Source of the DNA: Parasegetibacter sp. NRK P23
Lineage (GTDB): Bacteria > Bacteroidota > Bacteroidia > Chitinophagales > Chitinophagaceae
Reading direction: 5' to 3'
DNA: 64,000 bases
Assembly (NCBI RefSeq): GCF_023721715.1
Contig: NZ_JAMDLG010000001.1
Location: 3,759,784 to 3,823,783 of the forward strand
Notes under the pieces: generated by a model
What the model was told of the DNA's origin: nothing
The model's database searches: none
Seen by the model: only the letters and a program-made list of their open reading frames with translations
Position numbers and translations under genes: made by a program
Part shown: positions 18,039 through 27,370 of the stretch, in pieces
Position numbering within the stretch: the stretch's first letter is position 1
Layout of the letters: every line of letters begins with the position of its first letter

Positions 18039-19733
18039 TTATTCAAAAATCAGGGTTCCATCATTTCTGAACCGGGGCAGAATCTGGTTTTCATCCACGG
18101 GAATGAAATGGATCATATCCAGGTAATTTTCGTTCTGCGTACCTGCCAGCGGCGTTATGCGGATGGTGTGCTTTTGTGTGGTGGTGAACTCATAGGTGCC
18201 CACCAGCCTTCCGGCGAACTGGGAACCCGTGTTTTCGGTGTATCGTTTCCAGCCGATGGCTTCCAGTTCGGAATCGGATCCGGCGGGTCGTGTAACGGTA
18301 AAGTTCATGGTCCGCTGCATCAGTTCCCCGTTTACTCTTACATCACACAACATATTGGAGCTGGAAGATTGCTTTCTGGAGGAGTAACAGATCCATATTT
18401 TATACCTTCCTTTAATGATAGGCGGGGTGGTCATTTCCCACCAAACGGGTCTTGAGGGCAATCCCAGCGGCAGTTTGTTACAATCGCTGTTGACCGCGTG
18501 CAGTAGGATGCTGTTTGTGCCATAGGCGTAGGTGAACACGTTGGTTCCCGCCAGGGAGCCCCATCCCCAGGTCATTTCTTTAAAGGGCTGGTCCACTTCG
18601 CTTTGACGCAGGTAATCTTTAGAAGCTTTTCTGTATACCGCCGGAAGCTTGATGATCTCTTCCACTGTTGACGAAACATCCCAGTAGATGGCGGTAGGCT
18701 TTCTGTATTTCACGGCGAAGTGTGCGGTGGCATCGTGCCAAACTCCATTCGTAGCGGCGTTGTCGCTTTTTACACGGTCCAGTACCACGCCTTTTTCGAG
18801 CACGCCGTTGAATTCAACTTCGTTCACCACCACATCCTGTCCCGACAATTTGGTACTTACCACCTCCTGCGGTTGCAGGGTCTGGTGAGAAGGCGCCACG
18901 ATGATATCGCCCAGGAATTTTATTCCCGTGAGGACATGGTAGGCCACATACATGTAAAGGCTGTCGTTGGTATTTGCCGGGTTGCCGGTATTGGAGTATT
19001 TTGCTTTAAGATCCGCATAGCTGTTGAAGCCTGAATCGGCCAGCGCCATGTTGCTTTCCGCGATCACGGTCATCCAGCGTTTGGTGGTATCGGGATCAAC
19101 GGTATTCAGTTTTTCATAGAGGCCCGTTTCTTTCATCGCCTGCACAAAAATGGAGTATTGAGGTTTAGCCTCCAGTTGTTTTGCGATGGTGAGGGAAGAT
19201 GGCACCAGTACTTCGCTCAGCTCATGCACGACACCATTGCCCACGCGAACATTTGATGTGGTCACCTTGGCCTGACGGTTCACGGTATAAGTGGAAGCGC
19301 CGTTTTCAAAAGATACTCCTGTGATCAGGAACTGGCCCAGCATGGTGGGTACCGGGAGCTTTCCGTCTTTAAAAGAACCGGTGGAAATCGTGTCCGTTAG
19401 TACATGGAAACGGACCATATCTTTCAAAACATTTATATCGGCCGCGGTTACGGAAGCTGCTCCAATGGCTGTGAGCCACTTTTTTACACCTCCGTTGGTG
19501 GGCGCGAAGCAGGTATATGCGCCATACGCGTTCAGGAAAGAAGTGTTGCCCGTTACGTCCAGTATTTCGCGGAACAGTGAAAAAGAATCGATATGCTTAT
19601 CCAGGTAACCGACAATATTCACATCATCAGTGGTAGTTGTTTTAAGATCCAATTTTTTACAACCCGCCAGGTACATTCCTGTTACCAGGAGAACAGCCAG
19701 GCAGCAGAGTGGCCATTTGGTAATTTTGTTCAT
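18039..19733 (-). CDS. FAS1 domain lipoprotein with C-terminal beta-sandwich-like region
   Basis: This 564-residue lipoprotein has its lipobox at YLAGC, residue about 25. Two FAS1-like units are seen: AYTCFAPTNGGVKKWL near residue 75 with GVVHELSEVLVP, and a second weaker one around residues 195-330. The last 200 residues (GRYKIWICYSS, FTTTQKHTIRITPLAG, YLDMIHFIPVDE) read like a beta-sandwich carbohydrate-binding module, although I cannot name its family. This suggests a surface glycan-binding protein of the SusCD system. The gene starts 17 bp after SusD at 19751 and precedes another FAS1 gene by 38 bp. Confidence 0.8.
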   Translation of the reverse strand: MNKITKWPLCCLAVLLVTGMYLAGCKKLDLKTTTTDDVNIVGYLDKHIDSFSLFREILDVTGNTSFLNAYGAYTCFAPTNGGVKKWLTAIGAASVTAADINVLKDMVRFHVLTDTISTGSFKDGKLPVPTMLGQFLITGVSFENGASTYTVNRQAKVTTSNVRVGNGVVHELSEVLVPSSLTIAKQLEAKPQYSIFVQAMKETGLYEKLNTVDPDTTKRWMTVIAESNMALADSGFNSYADLKAKYSNTGNPANTNDSLYMYVAYHVLTGIKFLGDIIVAPSHQTLQPQEVVSTKLSGQDVVVNEVEFNGVLEKGVVLDRVKSDNAATNGVWHDATAHFAVKYRKPTAIYWDVSSTVEEIIKLPAVYRKASKDYLRQSEVDQPFKEMTWGWGSLAGTNVFTYAYGTNSILLHAVNSDCNKLPLGLPSRPVWWEMTTPPIIKGRYKIWICYSSRKQSSSSNMLCDVRVNGELMQRTMNFTVTRPAGSDSELEAIGWKRYTENTGSQFAGRLVGTYEFTTTQKHTIRITPLAGTQNENYLDMIHFIPVDENQILPRFRNDGTLIFE

Positions 19734-19750
19734 AAGTAACCTGTTTAATA

Positions 19751-21265
19751 TTATTTATAGAAGGGGTTTTGAACCAATTCCTTGTTGGTTTGAATTTCAT
19801 AGAAGTAAATCGGGAAATAGTGACTGTTCTTATCCCTGAGTTTGTTGATAGCAGCCTGTTGCCGGTCGGGGGCAACACTTTTGGACACCATACGTTGAAT
19901 CAGGTATAATCTTTTGTAATCGTCTCTTTTCGCGTTGCGCAGCACATCGTACCATCTTTTTCCTTCGAATGCAAATTCCCGTTGCCTTTCTTCCACAATA
20001 AAATCGGCCATGGCGTCCACATTGGTGGAATCCATGGGTACGCCCAGGTCCAGGGCATGGGCGCGGTTCCTGATCTGCTTCACGATACGCGAAGCTTCCA
20101 GGGGCGCATTGTTCATGTTGATGGCTTCTGCTTTCATAAGCAGCACATCTGCGTACCGGTAGAAAATCCAATGCGCGTAAGATTGGTCGAGCGGTCTGGT
20201 ATTGCTTCCGTTTCCGTCGGCTCCAATGTATTTCCAGATGGCGAGGTCATTGGCCCGGAATGATCCATTGTCTCCGCGCAGGTCCACCAGTGGGGGAACC
20301 GCTCCTGAAAGGTCAACACCATATACTTCTTCCAGCAGGTGTGGCGCGGCGCCCCAGCGGCGGGAGCCCGACACATGCATGGTATAAAAAGGGTTTAGCT
20401 TCTGTGCATCGAATTGAAGGGAGAATATGATTTCATTTGAATTGCCGGCATAAAACAATTCATTGAAGAAAGGCGCGGCGCCGTTTTCTCCGGAAACCAG
20501 TCCAAAGTTGTTGGAGCTGATGATCTTGTCGCATTCGGTTGCGCAATCTTCGTACCGGTTCATCCACAGGTACACATCGGCCAGCAGGGCGTTAACGGTA
20601 TACCTGTTCACGCGTCCCTTGTCCACGGGCCTGTTTCCGGTGGGTAGTTGAACCATGGGCTCTGCCTTTTTGAGGTCGGCCACAATCTGGTCGAGTACTT
20701 GGTTCTGCGTACTTTTTGGAATGGCCACCACATCTTCATCGCTGAGTGTGGCATTCAGTTTGAGCGGCACGTCACTGAAAGAACGGGCGAGGTAAAAATA
20801 CATGAGTGAACGGATGGTGAGCGCTTCGCCAATGGCCCTGTCGAGCTGTTGCTGTGTAAAGGTCTGGTCAATACTTCTCACCCCCGGCGCCAGTTCTATC
20901 ACCGTGTTGCAGTAGTTGATGGTTTGGTAGAACGAACGCCAGTTCACAAACTGGTTGGTGGGCAGCACATTGATGTTGATGATATCCAGTTCATCCTGTA
21001 CGGCCCTGAATCCCGGGGAAACCATATCGGTGCGGGCCTCGCCCCAAAGGAACATGTATTCGGCCAGCGCTCTGTCGTTGTTGGTGGCGCTTCCCAGCAT
21101 GGAGGCGTAGATGCCTGTTACGGCGGCTTCCACCTGCTCCTTGGTTTGCCAGAATTCCTCGCGCACAATACCATCCTGCGGCTTCAGCTCGAGCCATTTT
21201 TTGCAGGACACCAGCGAGGATCCAACAGATGCGATTAAAATGGTAAATAAAATTATCTTTCTCAT
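19751..21265 (-). CDS. RagB/SusD-family outer-membrane lipoprotein
   Basis: This 504-residue protein has a lipoprotein signal (SSLVSC near residue 21), the SusD N-terminal motif KKWLELKPQDGIVREEFW, and the conserved C-terminal segment FIVEERQREFAFEGKRWYDV near residue 420, followed by YFPIYFYEIQTNK. It would bind the imported glycan at the cell surface together with the SusC protein encoded 32 bp upstream. It is only about 30% or less similar by eye to the other SusD in the operon, so the two pairs probably handle different ligands or chain forms. Confidence 0.92.
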   Translation of the reverse strand: MRKIILFTILIASVGSSLVSCKKWLELKPQDGIVREEFWQTKEQVEAAVTGIYASMLGSATNNDRALAEYMFLWGEARTDMVSPGFRAVQDELDIININVLPTNQFVNWRSFYQTINYCNTVIELAPGVRSIDQTFTQQQLDRAIGEALTIRSLMYFYLARSFSDVPLKLNATLSDEDVVAIPKSTQNQVLDQIVADLKKAEPMVQLPTGNRPVDKGRVNRYTVNALLADVYLWMNRYEDCATECDKIISSNNFGLVSGENGAAPFFNELFYAGNSNEIIFSLQFDAQKLNPFYTMHVSGSRRWGAAPHLLEEVYGVDLSGAVPPLVDLRGDNGSFRANDLAIWKYIGADGNGSNTRPLDQSYAHWIFYRYADVLLMKAEAINMNNAPLEASRIVKQIRNRAHALDLGVPMDSTNVDAMADFIVEERQREFAFEGKRWYDVLRNAKRDDYKRLYLIQRMVSKSVAPDRQQAAINKLRDKNSHYFPIYFYEIQTNKELVQNPFYK

Positions 21266-21297
21266 TTTCAGTTGTTCAAATGATTAATCCTCTTGGT

Positions 21298-24200
21298 TTA
21301 GAAGCCCGCCACCAGGCCTATGGTAATGGTTCTGGAAGGTGGGGTCATCGTGTAGTCGATCGCTACGCGGAAAGGATCCGCTCCCCTGGTGTTTACTTCC
21401 GGATCCTGCCCGTTGTATTTTGTGAGCGTGAACAGGTTTTCGCCCGTCACGTAAGCGCTCAGGGTTTTCATCTTCATTTTCTTCAGTACGGCGGGCTGGA
21501 AGGTGTATCTAACGGTCATTGTACGGAAACGGAGGAAGGACGCGTCTTCCACGTACCTGTCGCTGCCGAGCCAGTTGTATCCTCCTGCAATCAGTGCGCG
21601 GGGGATATCGGTAATGTCGCCTTCTTTTCTCCAGCGGCGCAGCACCGCGGTACTCTGGTTGTCGAACCCGCTCATACTGGTCGTGGTCATTTTGGTACCG
21701 TTCACAATATCATAATCGAAGCGGAAGTTGAAGAAGGCGGAAATTTTAAGCCTGTTTTTCCAGGTGGCGGATGGGCCGAAACCGCCCGTAAACTTAGGGT
21801 TGCTGTTTCCAAGATATACCACATCCATATAGTTGATGTTGCCATCTTTGTTGATGTCTTCATACATGGCGTCTCCGGGCTGGAAAATATAGTCCACTGA
21901 AGGATAGTTGAAACGCATGTAAACCGGTTGGCCGTTAGGGCCGACAATTGGCTTCCCGTCGCTGCCATTCGCGATGGTAGAAGCCTGGTCCTTATACACA
22001 CCATTGTACCTGTATCCGTAGAATGATCCGAAGGGATTATCCACCTGAAGAAGGCGAAGGTATTCACCGTTGCGTGCCACATCCCCACGGCTTGCGGGAT
22101 AGAATTCAGATATTTCGCGGATGATGTTCTGGTTCTGGGAGAAGTTGAAATCGAACCCGATGGTAAGGTCTTTGGTTTTGTAGGGCTGGGTCCAAACGGC
22201 CACTTCCCATCCGAGGTTGTCCATGGTACCCACGTTCATGTCCACGTTATTGTATCCCGTAAAAGAAGATATCTGCAGCCCTTCAAAAAGCATGTCTTTG
22301 GTACGGTTGCGGTAAAGGTCCACATCCGCGCGGAGGCGTCCTCTGAACATGCTGATGTTTGCGCCAACGTTGGTACCTACCAGTGTTTCCCAACGCAGGT
22401 TTTTGAGTTCCATGCTGGAAGGGAACACACCGCTCTGGCCCAGGTAGCCCCAGTTGAAAGTCGCGTACTTGTTGTAGAAGGTGTAGTCGAACCGGGGCGC
22501 CCTGCCGCTTTGTCCATAGCTGACACGGAAACTCAGGTCATCGAGTTTCTTGAAATTTTTCAGGAATTTCTCATCCGAAACGCGCCACCGGGCTGAAATG
22601 GAAGGAAACAGGCCATACCTGTAAGAGGGCCCGAACCTGGAGTTGCCATCACCCCTAACGGAGGCGCTGATGATGTATTTCTCTCTGAAATCGTATTGCA
22701 TCATGGCTACCGCGCCGATGTTGCGCGACTGGTTCACCACGGAAACGGCCCTCAGTTCTTCATTTTGTGTCCTGGAAGGAATAGAAGGATCCACCAGCAG
22801 TGAAGAGGCGGTATTTGAGGTAATGATCTCCTGGTTCACCGCCTTGTAATCGCTGGTAAGGAAGGTGAGGGAACTGATGAGGTGGTGGTTAAGGTTTTTA
22901 AGCGTGGGGGTATAAAGCAGTTGTGCTTTGGTGCCTACGTTAAAAATGTCAATATCTCCGTCGTAAGCCCTGTTCACTACGGTTTCGGTATTGGGGCGAC
23001 CGGTAGCGATCTGGGGAAGAAAACTTTTGTTTTTGGTATTGTTGATATCAAACTGCACATCGAATGTGGCGCGCAGTGTTCCTCTGATGATCTGGTAATC
23101 GAGCTGGAACCTGGGTACGATTCTTTCGCCCAGCACGCTGAACTTGGCTTCCTGCGCCATGGCAACGGGGTTGTAGATGCGTGAATACTGGCCCTGCACG
23201 TTGGCTGCGGGAGAAAGGTAGTTGGGTGTAAGGTTACCGAACTCATCGTATTCAAACACACTCATATTGGGCATTTTCAGGTAGGCTACGTTCCTGATGG
23301 CGCCTTCGTTTGAACTGAGGTAGTTCCTGTTCTGGTTGGTGTGCGTATAGGCGAAGCTGGTGAAGATTTTTATCTTTTCAGAAATGTCGTAATCGAGGTT
23401 GATCCTGGTATTGATTCTGTTAAGCGAGGTGCCGAGTGTGGTACCTGTTTGGCCGAAATAGCCAACGGATGCGAAGTATTTGGCTTTGGCGCCTCCTCCG
23501 TTCATGCTGATGGTATTGTCCATCAGGTATCCCTGCCGGCTGATCTCATCCACCCAATTGGTGTTGTTGCTGTAATTATAGTACCAGTAGGGATCGTTGG
23601 GATCGTAGTTGAATTCCCGCACCGTCTGGCTGTTCAGCGTACTACCGATGCGGTTCATGAAACCTTCCGGTATGAGCGTGGAATACTGGTCGCCGTTCAG
23701 CATGGGAATAGGCTTGGGCAGTATGGAGGTGGAGCCTTTGAACGTGTAGGTAATACTGGGCTTTCCTCTTGATCCCCGCTTGGTGGTAATCACGAGTACG
23801 CCATTTGCGGCGCGGGAACCCCATACAGCGGTAGCCGCGGCGTCTTTCAACGCGGTAATCTCCAGGATGTCGGCCGGGGAAATGTTCAGCAACTGCGCAT
23901 AACCTTGTTCATCTGCCGCGCCGAAGTTGAAATCGCCTGGAATTTCCGTTTCATAAGGCATTCCATCTACCACGATCAATGGATTCCCAACCGAGTTGAT
24001 GGATGACACCCCACGAATACGGATGTTCATGGCGGCGCCCGGGTCTCCGCTGGAAGCGGTAATATCAACGCCACTCATTCTTCCCTGCAATGCCTGGTCA
24101 ATGCTCACGGCCTGCATTTCTTCCAGGTCTTTCGCGCTTACCCTTGAAACCGCGGTGGTAAGGTTTTTTTCTGGAATCGGGAGCAGTCCGTTGTTAGATC

Positions 24201-24567
24201 TTTTCGCGTTGATAACAACCACTTCATCCATTGATGATCCGGCGCCGTCTTCCAGCGAAAAGTTGATGGTTGTTCTTCCTCCGATTCTTTGCGCCGTGGT
24301 CACATAACCAATGCTGGAAACGGATATTTCATTTTTGGTGTTGGTCACTTTAAGCACATAGTTCCCTTCAATGTCGGTAGCGGCGCCTTTAATGATCCTG
24401 CCGTCGGCGTCCATTTCAGAAACAGATGCGCCGGAGACAGGCTTTTTTGTTTTTTTATCCGTCACCTTTCCCTTCACCACTACACCAGCGGTTTGCGCCC
24501 ATCCATGCAGGCTCCAGCCACCCGCCAGCAGCAGCACAACAAAAATTCTTATACAATAATTTTTCAT
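21298..24567 (-). CDS. SusC/RagA TonB-linked outer-membrane transporter
   Basis: This 1,089-residue protein has a signal peptide ending at HGWAQ and a carboxypeptidase-regulatory-like domain (VVVKGKVTDKKTKKPVSGAS). The plug motifs NPLIVVDGMPYE and ITALKDAAATAVWGSRAANG follow, then a long beta-barrel. The canonical SusC plug motifs are better kept here than in the second SusC at 13346. It pairs with the SusD 32 bp downstream and follows the large FAS1 gene by 18 bp. It imports glycan oligomers with TonB energy. Confidence 0.95.
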   Translation of the reverse strand: MKNYCIRIFVVLLLAGGWSLHGWAQTAGVVVKGKVTDKKTKKPVSGASVSEMDADGRIIKGAATDIEGNYVLKVTNTKNEISVSSIGYVTTAQRIGGRTTINFSLEDGAGSSMDEVVVINAKRSNNGLLPIPEKNLTTAVSRVSAKDLEEMQAVSIDQALQGRMSGVDITASSGDPGAAMNIRIRGVSSINSVGNPLIVVDGMPYETEIPGDFNFGAADEQGYAQLLNISPADILEITALKDAAATAVWGSRAANGVLVITTKRGSRGKPSITYTFKGSTSILPKPIPMLNGDQYSTLIPEGFMNRIGSTLNSQTVREFNYDPNDPYWYYNYSNNTNWVDEISRQGYLMDNTISMNGGGAKAKYFASVGYFGQTGTTLGTSLNRINTRINLDYDISEKIKIFTSFAYTHTNQNRNYLSSNEGAIRNVAYLKMPNMSVFEYDEFGNLTPNYLSPAANVQGQYSRIYNPVAMAQEAKFSVLGERIVPRFQLDYQIIRGTLRATFDVQFDINNTKNKSFLPQIATGRPNTETVVNRAYDGDIDIFNVGTKAQLLYTPTLKNLNHHLISSLTFLTSDYKAVNQEIITSNTASSLLVDPSIPSRTQNEELRAVSVVNQSRNIGAVAMMQYDFREKYIISASVRGDGNSRFGPSYRYGLFPSISARWRVSDEKFLKNFKKLDDLSFRVSYGQSGRAPRFDYTFYNKYATFNWGYLGQSGVFPSSMELKNLRWETLVGTNVGANISMFRGRLRADVDLYRNRTKDMLFEGLQISSFTGYNNVDMNVGTMDNLGWEVAVWTQPYKTKDLTIGFDFNFSQNQNIIREISEFYPASRGDVARNGEYLRLLQVDNPFGSFYGYRYNGVYKDQASTIANGSDGKPIVGPNGQPVYMRFNYPSVDYIFQPGDAMYEDINKDGNINYMDVVYLGNSNPKFTGGFGPSATWKNRLKISAFFNFRFDYDIVNGTKMTTTSMSGFDNQSTAVLRRWRKEGDITDIPRALIAGGYNWLGSDRYVEDASFLRFRTMTVRYTFQPAVLKKMKMKTLSAYVTGENLFTLTKYNGQDPEVNTRGADPFRVAIDYTMTPPSRTITIGLVAGF

Positions 24568-24585
24568 TTCTATTGAGTTTGGGGG

Positions 24586-26823
24586 TTATGGCCTGTAGGT
24601 AAGGTAGTTGTTGGTTAAGTGTATCATGCAGCGTGTGCTGAGGTAGTTGCTGCCCGGTATCAGCACATTGGCCGAACGGCCGGCCACATCGGTAACCGTC
24701 ATGGCATTGGCCACGTTATTGTTCACGAAAATGGTGGTTGGGTCGCCATTGGGCGTTTTGTACATGGTTTCAAATGCACCGCTCTCCACGCCATCGGTGG
24801 CCACCGCTTTTTTATTGAGGATATGGTAGTAAATGAAATTGTTCACCAGTTCCTTATCGGCCAACGATGCCGGATTGAAAGCCGGTACTTTATTGGGCGC
24901 CGTGCCTGTTCCTGGAAGCAGCCCCGCGTTCACCGCGGCAACGATGGCTGCATTGTCCGGAATAAAAAACGTGTAAAAAGTACCCGCGGCAACGCCCTGA
25001 ATTTCACCCGTGGTTACATTGTAAATGGATGAGTTCCTCAGGTATTGCCAGAAATGGTTAAACGCCGATCCAACGGGTGTTCCCAGTTTCTCTATGTGCT
25101 TTCCGATGGAAGACTCACTAAAATTGAGAATACGGTCTATATAATGAACGGTGCCGTTTTTAGCGGTCTTGGTTTGAAGGATGGTGGCTACATTAGAAGA
25201 GTCCACATTGCCTGAAGAGAATACCGTATTGTTCTCGTACCTGATGTGTTCTCCGCCGTAACTCATGGCCACACCGTACGGAGCCGCATTCGTAATATCA
25301 GTTTCGGGAATCACATGGAGGTTCAGTACACGAATGAGCCTTACCAGCGCGGAGGAGCCTGTAAGGTCTGCACCCCCGTTCGGCGGGTGGTAACGCCATT
25401 GCAGGTTTACATCGTTGCTCACGGTGGGATCAACGGTATAACCAGCCTGGTTCAGTACGTCGTTGCTCAACATGAACAAGGTGTACTTCTGGTATATATT
25501 CGATACCTGAAACTTCAACTCTATATTCAGCAGCGAGGCCATCATGGAATATTTCGGATCCAGGTAGGCTTTTCCGTAAACACTGCTGAACACGTTGGAT
25601 TCCTGCACTTTGTTGGTTCCGTAAAAGAAGCCGTTGCTGAGTATTTTCTTATCAGCGATATCCGACGCCGGATTAAAACGGGCTTCTTCTCCCAGGAAGT
25701 TCAATGTACTGCCGAACTTGCTGGGCCATACCGCAGACTGCCACAAGTGCGCGTTAATAAAATCGTAGATAACGTTTATCGGCAGGTTCTCTTCTTTTTT
25801 ATAATGTTCCAGCAATACCGTATTGATGTAGTTTTTAAGTACGTCGTTGGTGGGCACGAACATCGTGTATCCATTGCTTTGTCCGTCGTTGTCCTGTTGT
25901 TTCAGGAAGTTCTCGTTATTGGGAGAAAAAGCAAGCGCAGAGTTGAATACCTGGGTAAATACCTGGTCGGAGACTCCGTTCAACGCCTGGTAACGCTGTG
26001 TTACACTTGCGTTCAGCACGTGCTGTGTGAGGTACTTGTCGAACAGTCTTTTAAATTCGCTGTACTGAGGATTGGCCGCGATGTACTGGTGCAGGCCGGG
26101 CAGGGCGGTGATTACTTTGTTGATCACATGTATTACGCCGTTCTCCGCGGTAATGTCTTTCTCCGTAACAACGGCATCCACCACATTGAAACCTGTATAG
26201 GGCGTATTGGGATAGAAGTATTTGTAATCGGCTTCTGAAAGGTTTTTCGCCTGAAGGAAATTGTCAACGAAGTAGGGGATGTACTTGTTGTTATTGTCGG
26301 CATCCACGTAATAATTGAGGCCGGTTGTATTGTTCCTGTTGGAGGCAATGGCTTTCACCGGCTGTCCATCTTTATTAACATCATCGAAAACACCGGTGTA
26401 GTAGGCGGTTCTCCTTTTAAACGCGCTATTGGCCACCCAGCCCGTGTTGGCCTGGTAATCACCAATACGTTCCTTTTTGAATGCATTGTACACCAGGCAA
26501 TAGGTTACAATCTGCCGGCAGGTAGCGGAGTCCAGCTCCCGGGCGCTTGTAAGATTTTTGGATTGAAGGTAAACCTGGAAAGCAGAGTCGTGGGGCGCGA
26601 AAAATGTCCAGTATCCCGATTTGCCCAGAATGTCCTTATATTTTGCCTTATCAATGCAAATCAGCAATTGCGTGAAGTTGCCCTTCGCTTCAAGTTGCTG
26701 GTAAATAGGCGCATCCAGCCATTCCGGGCGACTATAATATTCGTCCCATTCTTTTTTCCTGCAGTGCACAAGCACAAGCGAAAACACCAGGAACAGGAAT
26801 ATTGTCTGTAATGGTTTGGTCAT
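24586..26823 (-). CDS. Large multi-FAS1 domain lipoprotein, first gene of the SusCD operon
   Basis: This 745-residue protein has a hydrophobic signal with a lipobox-like LVHC near residue 21. About four FAS1 units can be read from repeated motif pairs: YWTFFAPHDSAF with GVIHVINKVI; YTMFVPTNDVL; a weaker TLFMLSNDVL with TVHYIDRIL; and FYTFFIPDNAAI near the C-terminus with MIHLTNNYL. It is probably anchored at the cell surface and extended, giving a glycan-binding or adhesion arm. It heads the operon, so its upstream gap should hold the operon promoter, which I could not define with confidence. Confidence 0.87.
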   Translation of the reverse strand: MTKPLQTIFLFLVFSLVLVHCRKKEWDEYYSRPEWLDAPIYQQLEAKGNFTQLLICIDKAKYKDILGKSGYWTFFAPHDSAFQVYLQSKNLTSARELDSATCRQIVTYCLVYNAFKKERIGDYQANTGWVANSAFKRRTAYYTGVFDDVNKDGQPVKAIASNRNNTTGLNYYVDADNNNKYIPYFVDNFLQAKNLSEADYKYFYPNTPYTGFNVVDAVVTEKDITAENGVIHVINKVITALPGLHQYIAANPQYSEFKRLFDKYLTQHVLNASVTQRYQALNGVSDQVFTQVFNSALAFSPNNENFLKQQDNDGQSNGYTMFVPTNDVLKNYINTVLLEHYKKEENLPINVIYDFINAHLWQSAVWPSKFGSTLNFLGEEARFNPASDIADKKILSNGFFYGTNKVQESNVFSSVYGKAYLDPKYSMMASLLNIELKFQVSNIYQKYTLFMLSNDVLNQAGYTVDPTVSNDVNLQWRYHPPNGGADLTGSSALVRLIRVLNLHVIPETDITNAAPYGVAMSYGGEHIRYENNTVFSSGNVDSSNVATILQTKTAKNGTVHYIDRILNFSESSIGKHIEKLGTPVGSAFNHFWQYLRNSSIYNVTTGEIQGVAAGTFYTFFIPDNAAIVAAVNAGLLPGTGTAPNKVPAFNPASLADKELVNNFIYYHILNKKAVATDGVESGAFETMYKTPNGDPTTIFVNNNVANAMTVTDVAGRSANVLIPGSNYLSTRCMIHLTNNYLTYRP

Positions 26824-27370
26824 AGCAAACTAGCTTGGTGAATGATGATTTAAGTAAGAAGATTACGGTATATGGCAGTTAATAAGCTAATGGAGAATGG
26901 GATGTACGAAATAAGTGTTACCCCCGGCACACACGTACTGTCCAGGTGAAGGATAGAAAAAACAAACAGGTGAAGAACAGGCAACCCTTTGAAAAAGGGA
27001 TGCTATGGCAACCTTGAGCATCGCAAACATGGCAAGCAGATTAGTTGGTTAAAAATGAGCAAATCGTCAGCAATCAATGGCGCTTTTAAGCACCCTACGC
27101 CGTAAAAGTAACTATCCCGTTTACGGAACTATCCTGCCGTATCCTGTGAGCCGCATCCGGGAACGATTGCGTAAAATAATTTTTTAGTCAAAAAAAATAA
27201 TACTATTCACTTAAAACAGGATGGTGCGGGAGGGTTCTCCCTTTCATTGAGCTATTTTCGTCCGAACGAATACCGCCATGATTTTTTCCGGTTGCTCAAA
27301 GTCCGCCATGATTCACTTATAAAATGAAAACTTCTTCGGATTGCTCCTCACCTATCAGACATTTCAACCA
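26824..27370. other. Divergent intergenic region with two small hairpins and a short inverted repeat
   Basis: No gene is seen in these 547 bp. They separate the FAS1-SusCD operon from the acetylesterase gene and must hold promoters for both. Two adjacent hairpins lie at 26985-26999 (CCCTTT/AAAGGG) and 26999-27022 (GATGCT/AGCATC). TTCGT-CCGA-ACGAA at 27257-27270 is a short inverted repeat overlapping a possible -7 box TATTTTCG (27253-27260) for the plus-strand gene. Confidence 0.5.

Noticed and set aside
26985-27022. A GGCAACC motif next to two hairpins, resembling part of a SAM-I riboswitch
   Set aside because: Only this short core matches; the second conserved half and the closing stem are missing, and neither neighbouring gene concerns methionine.
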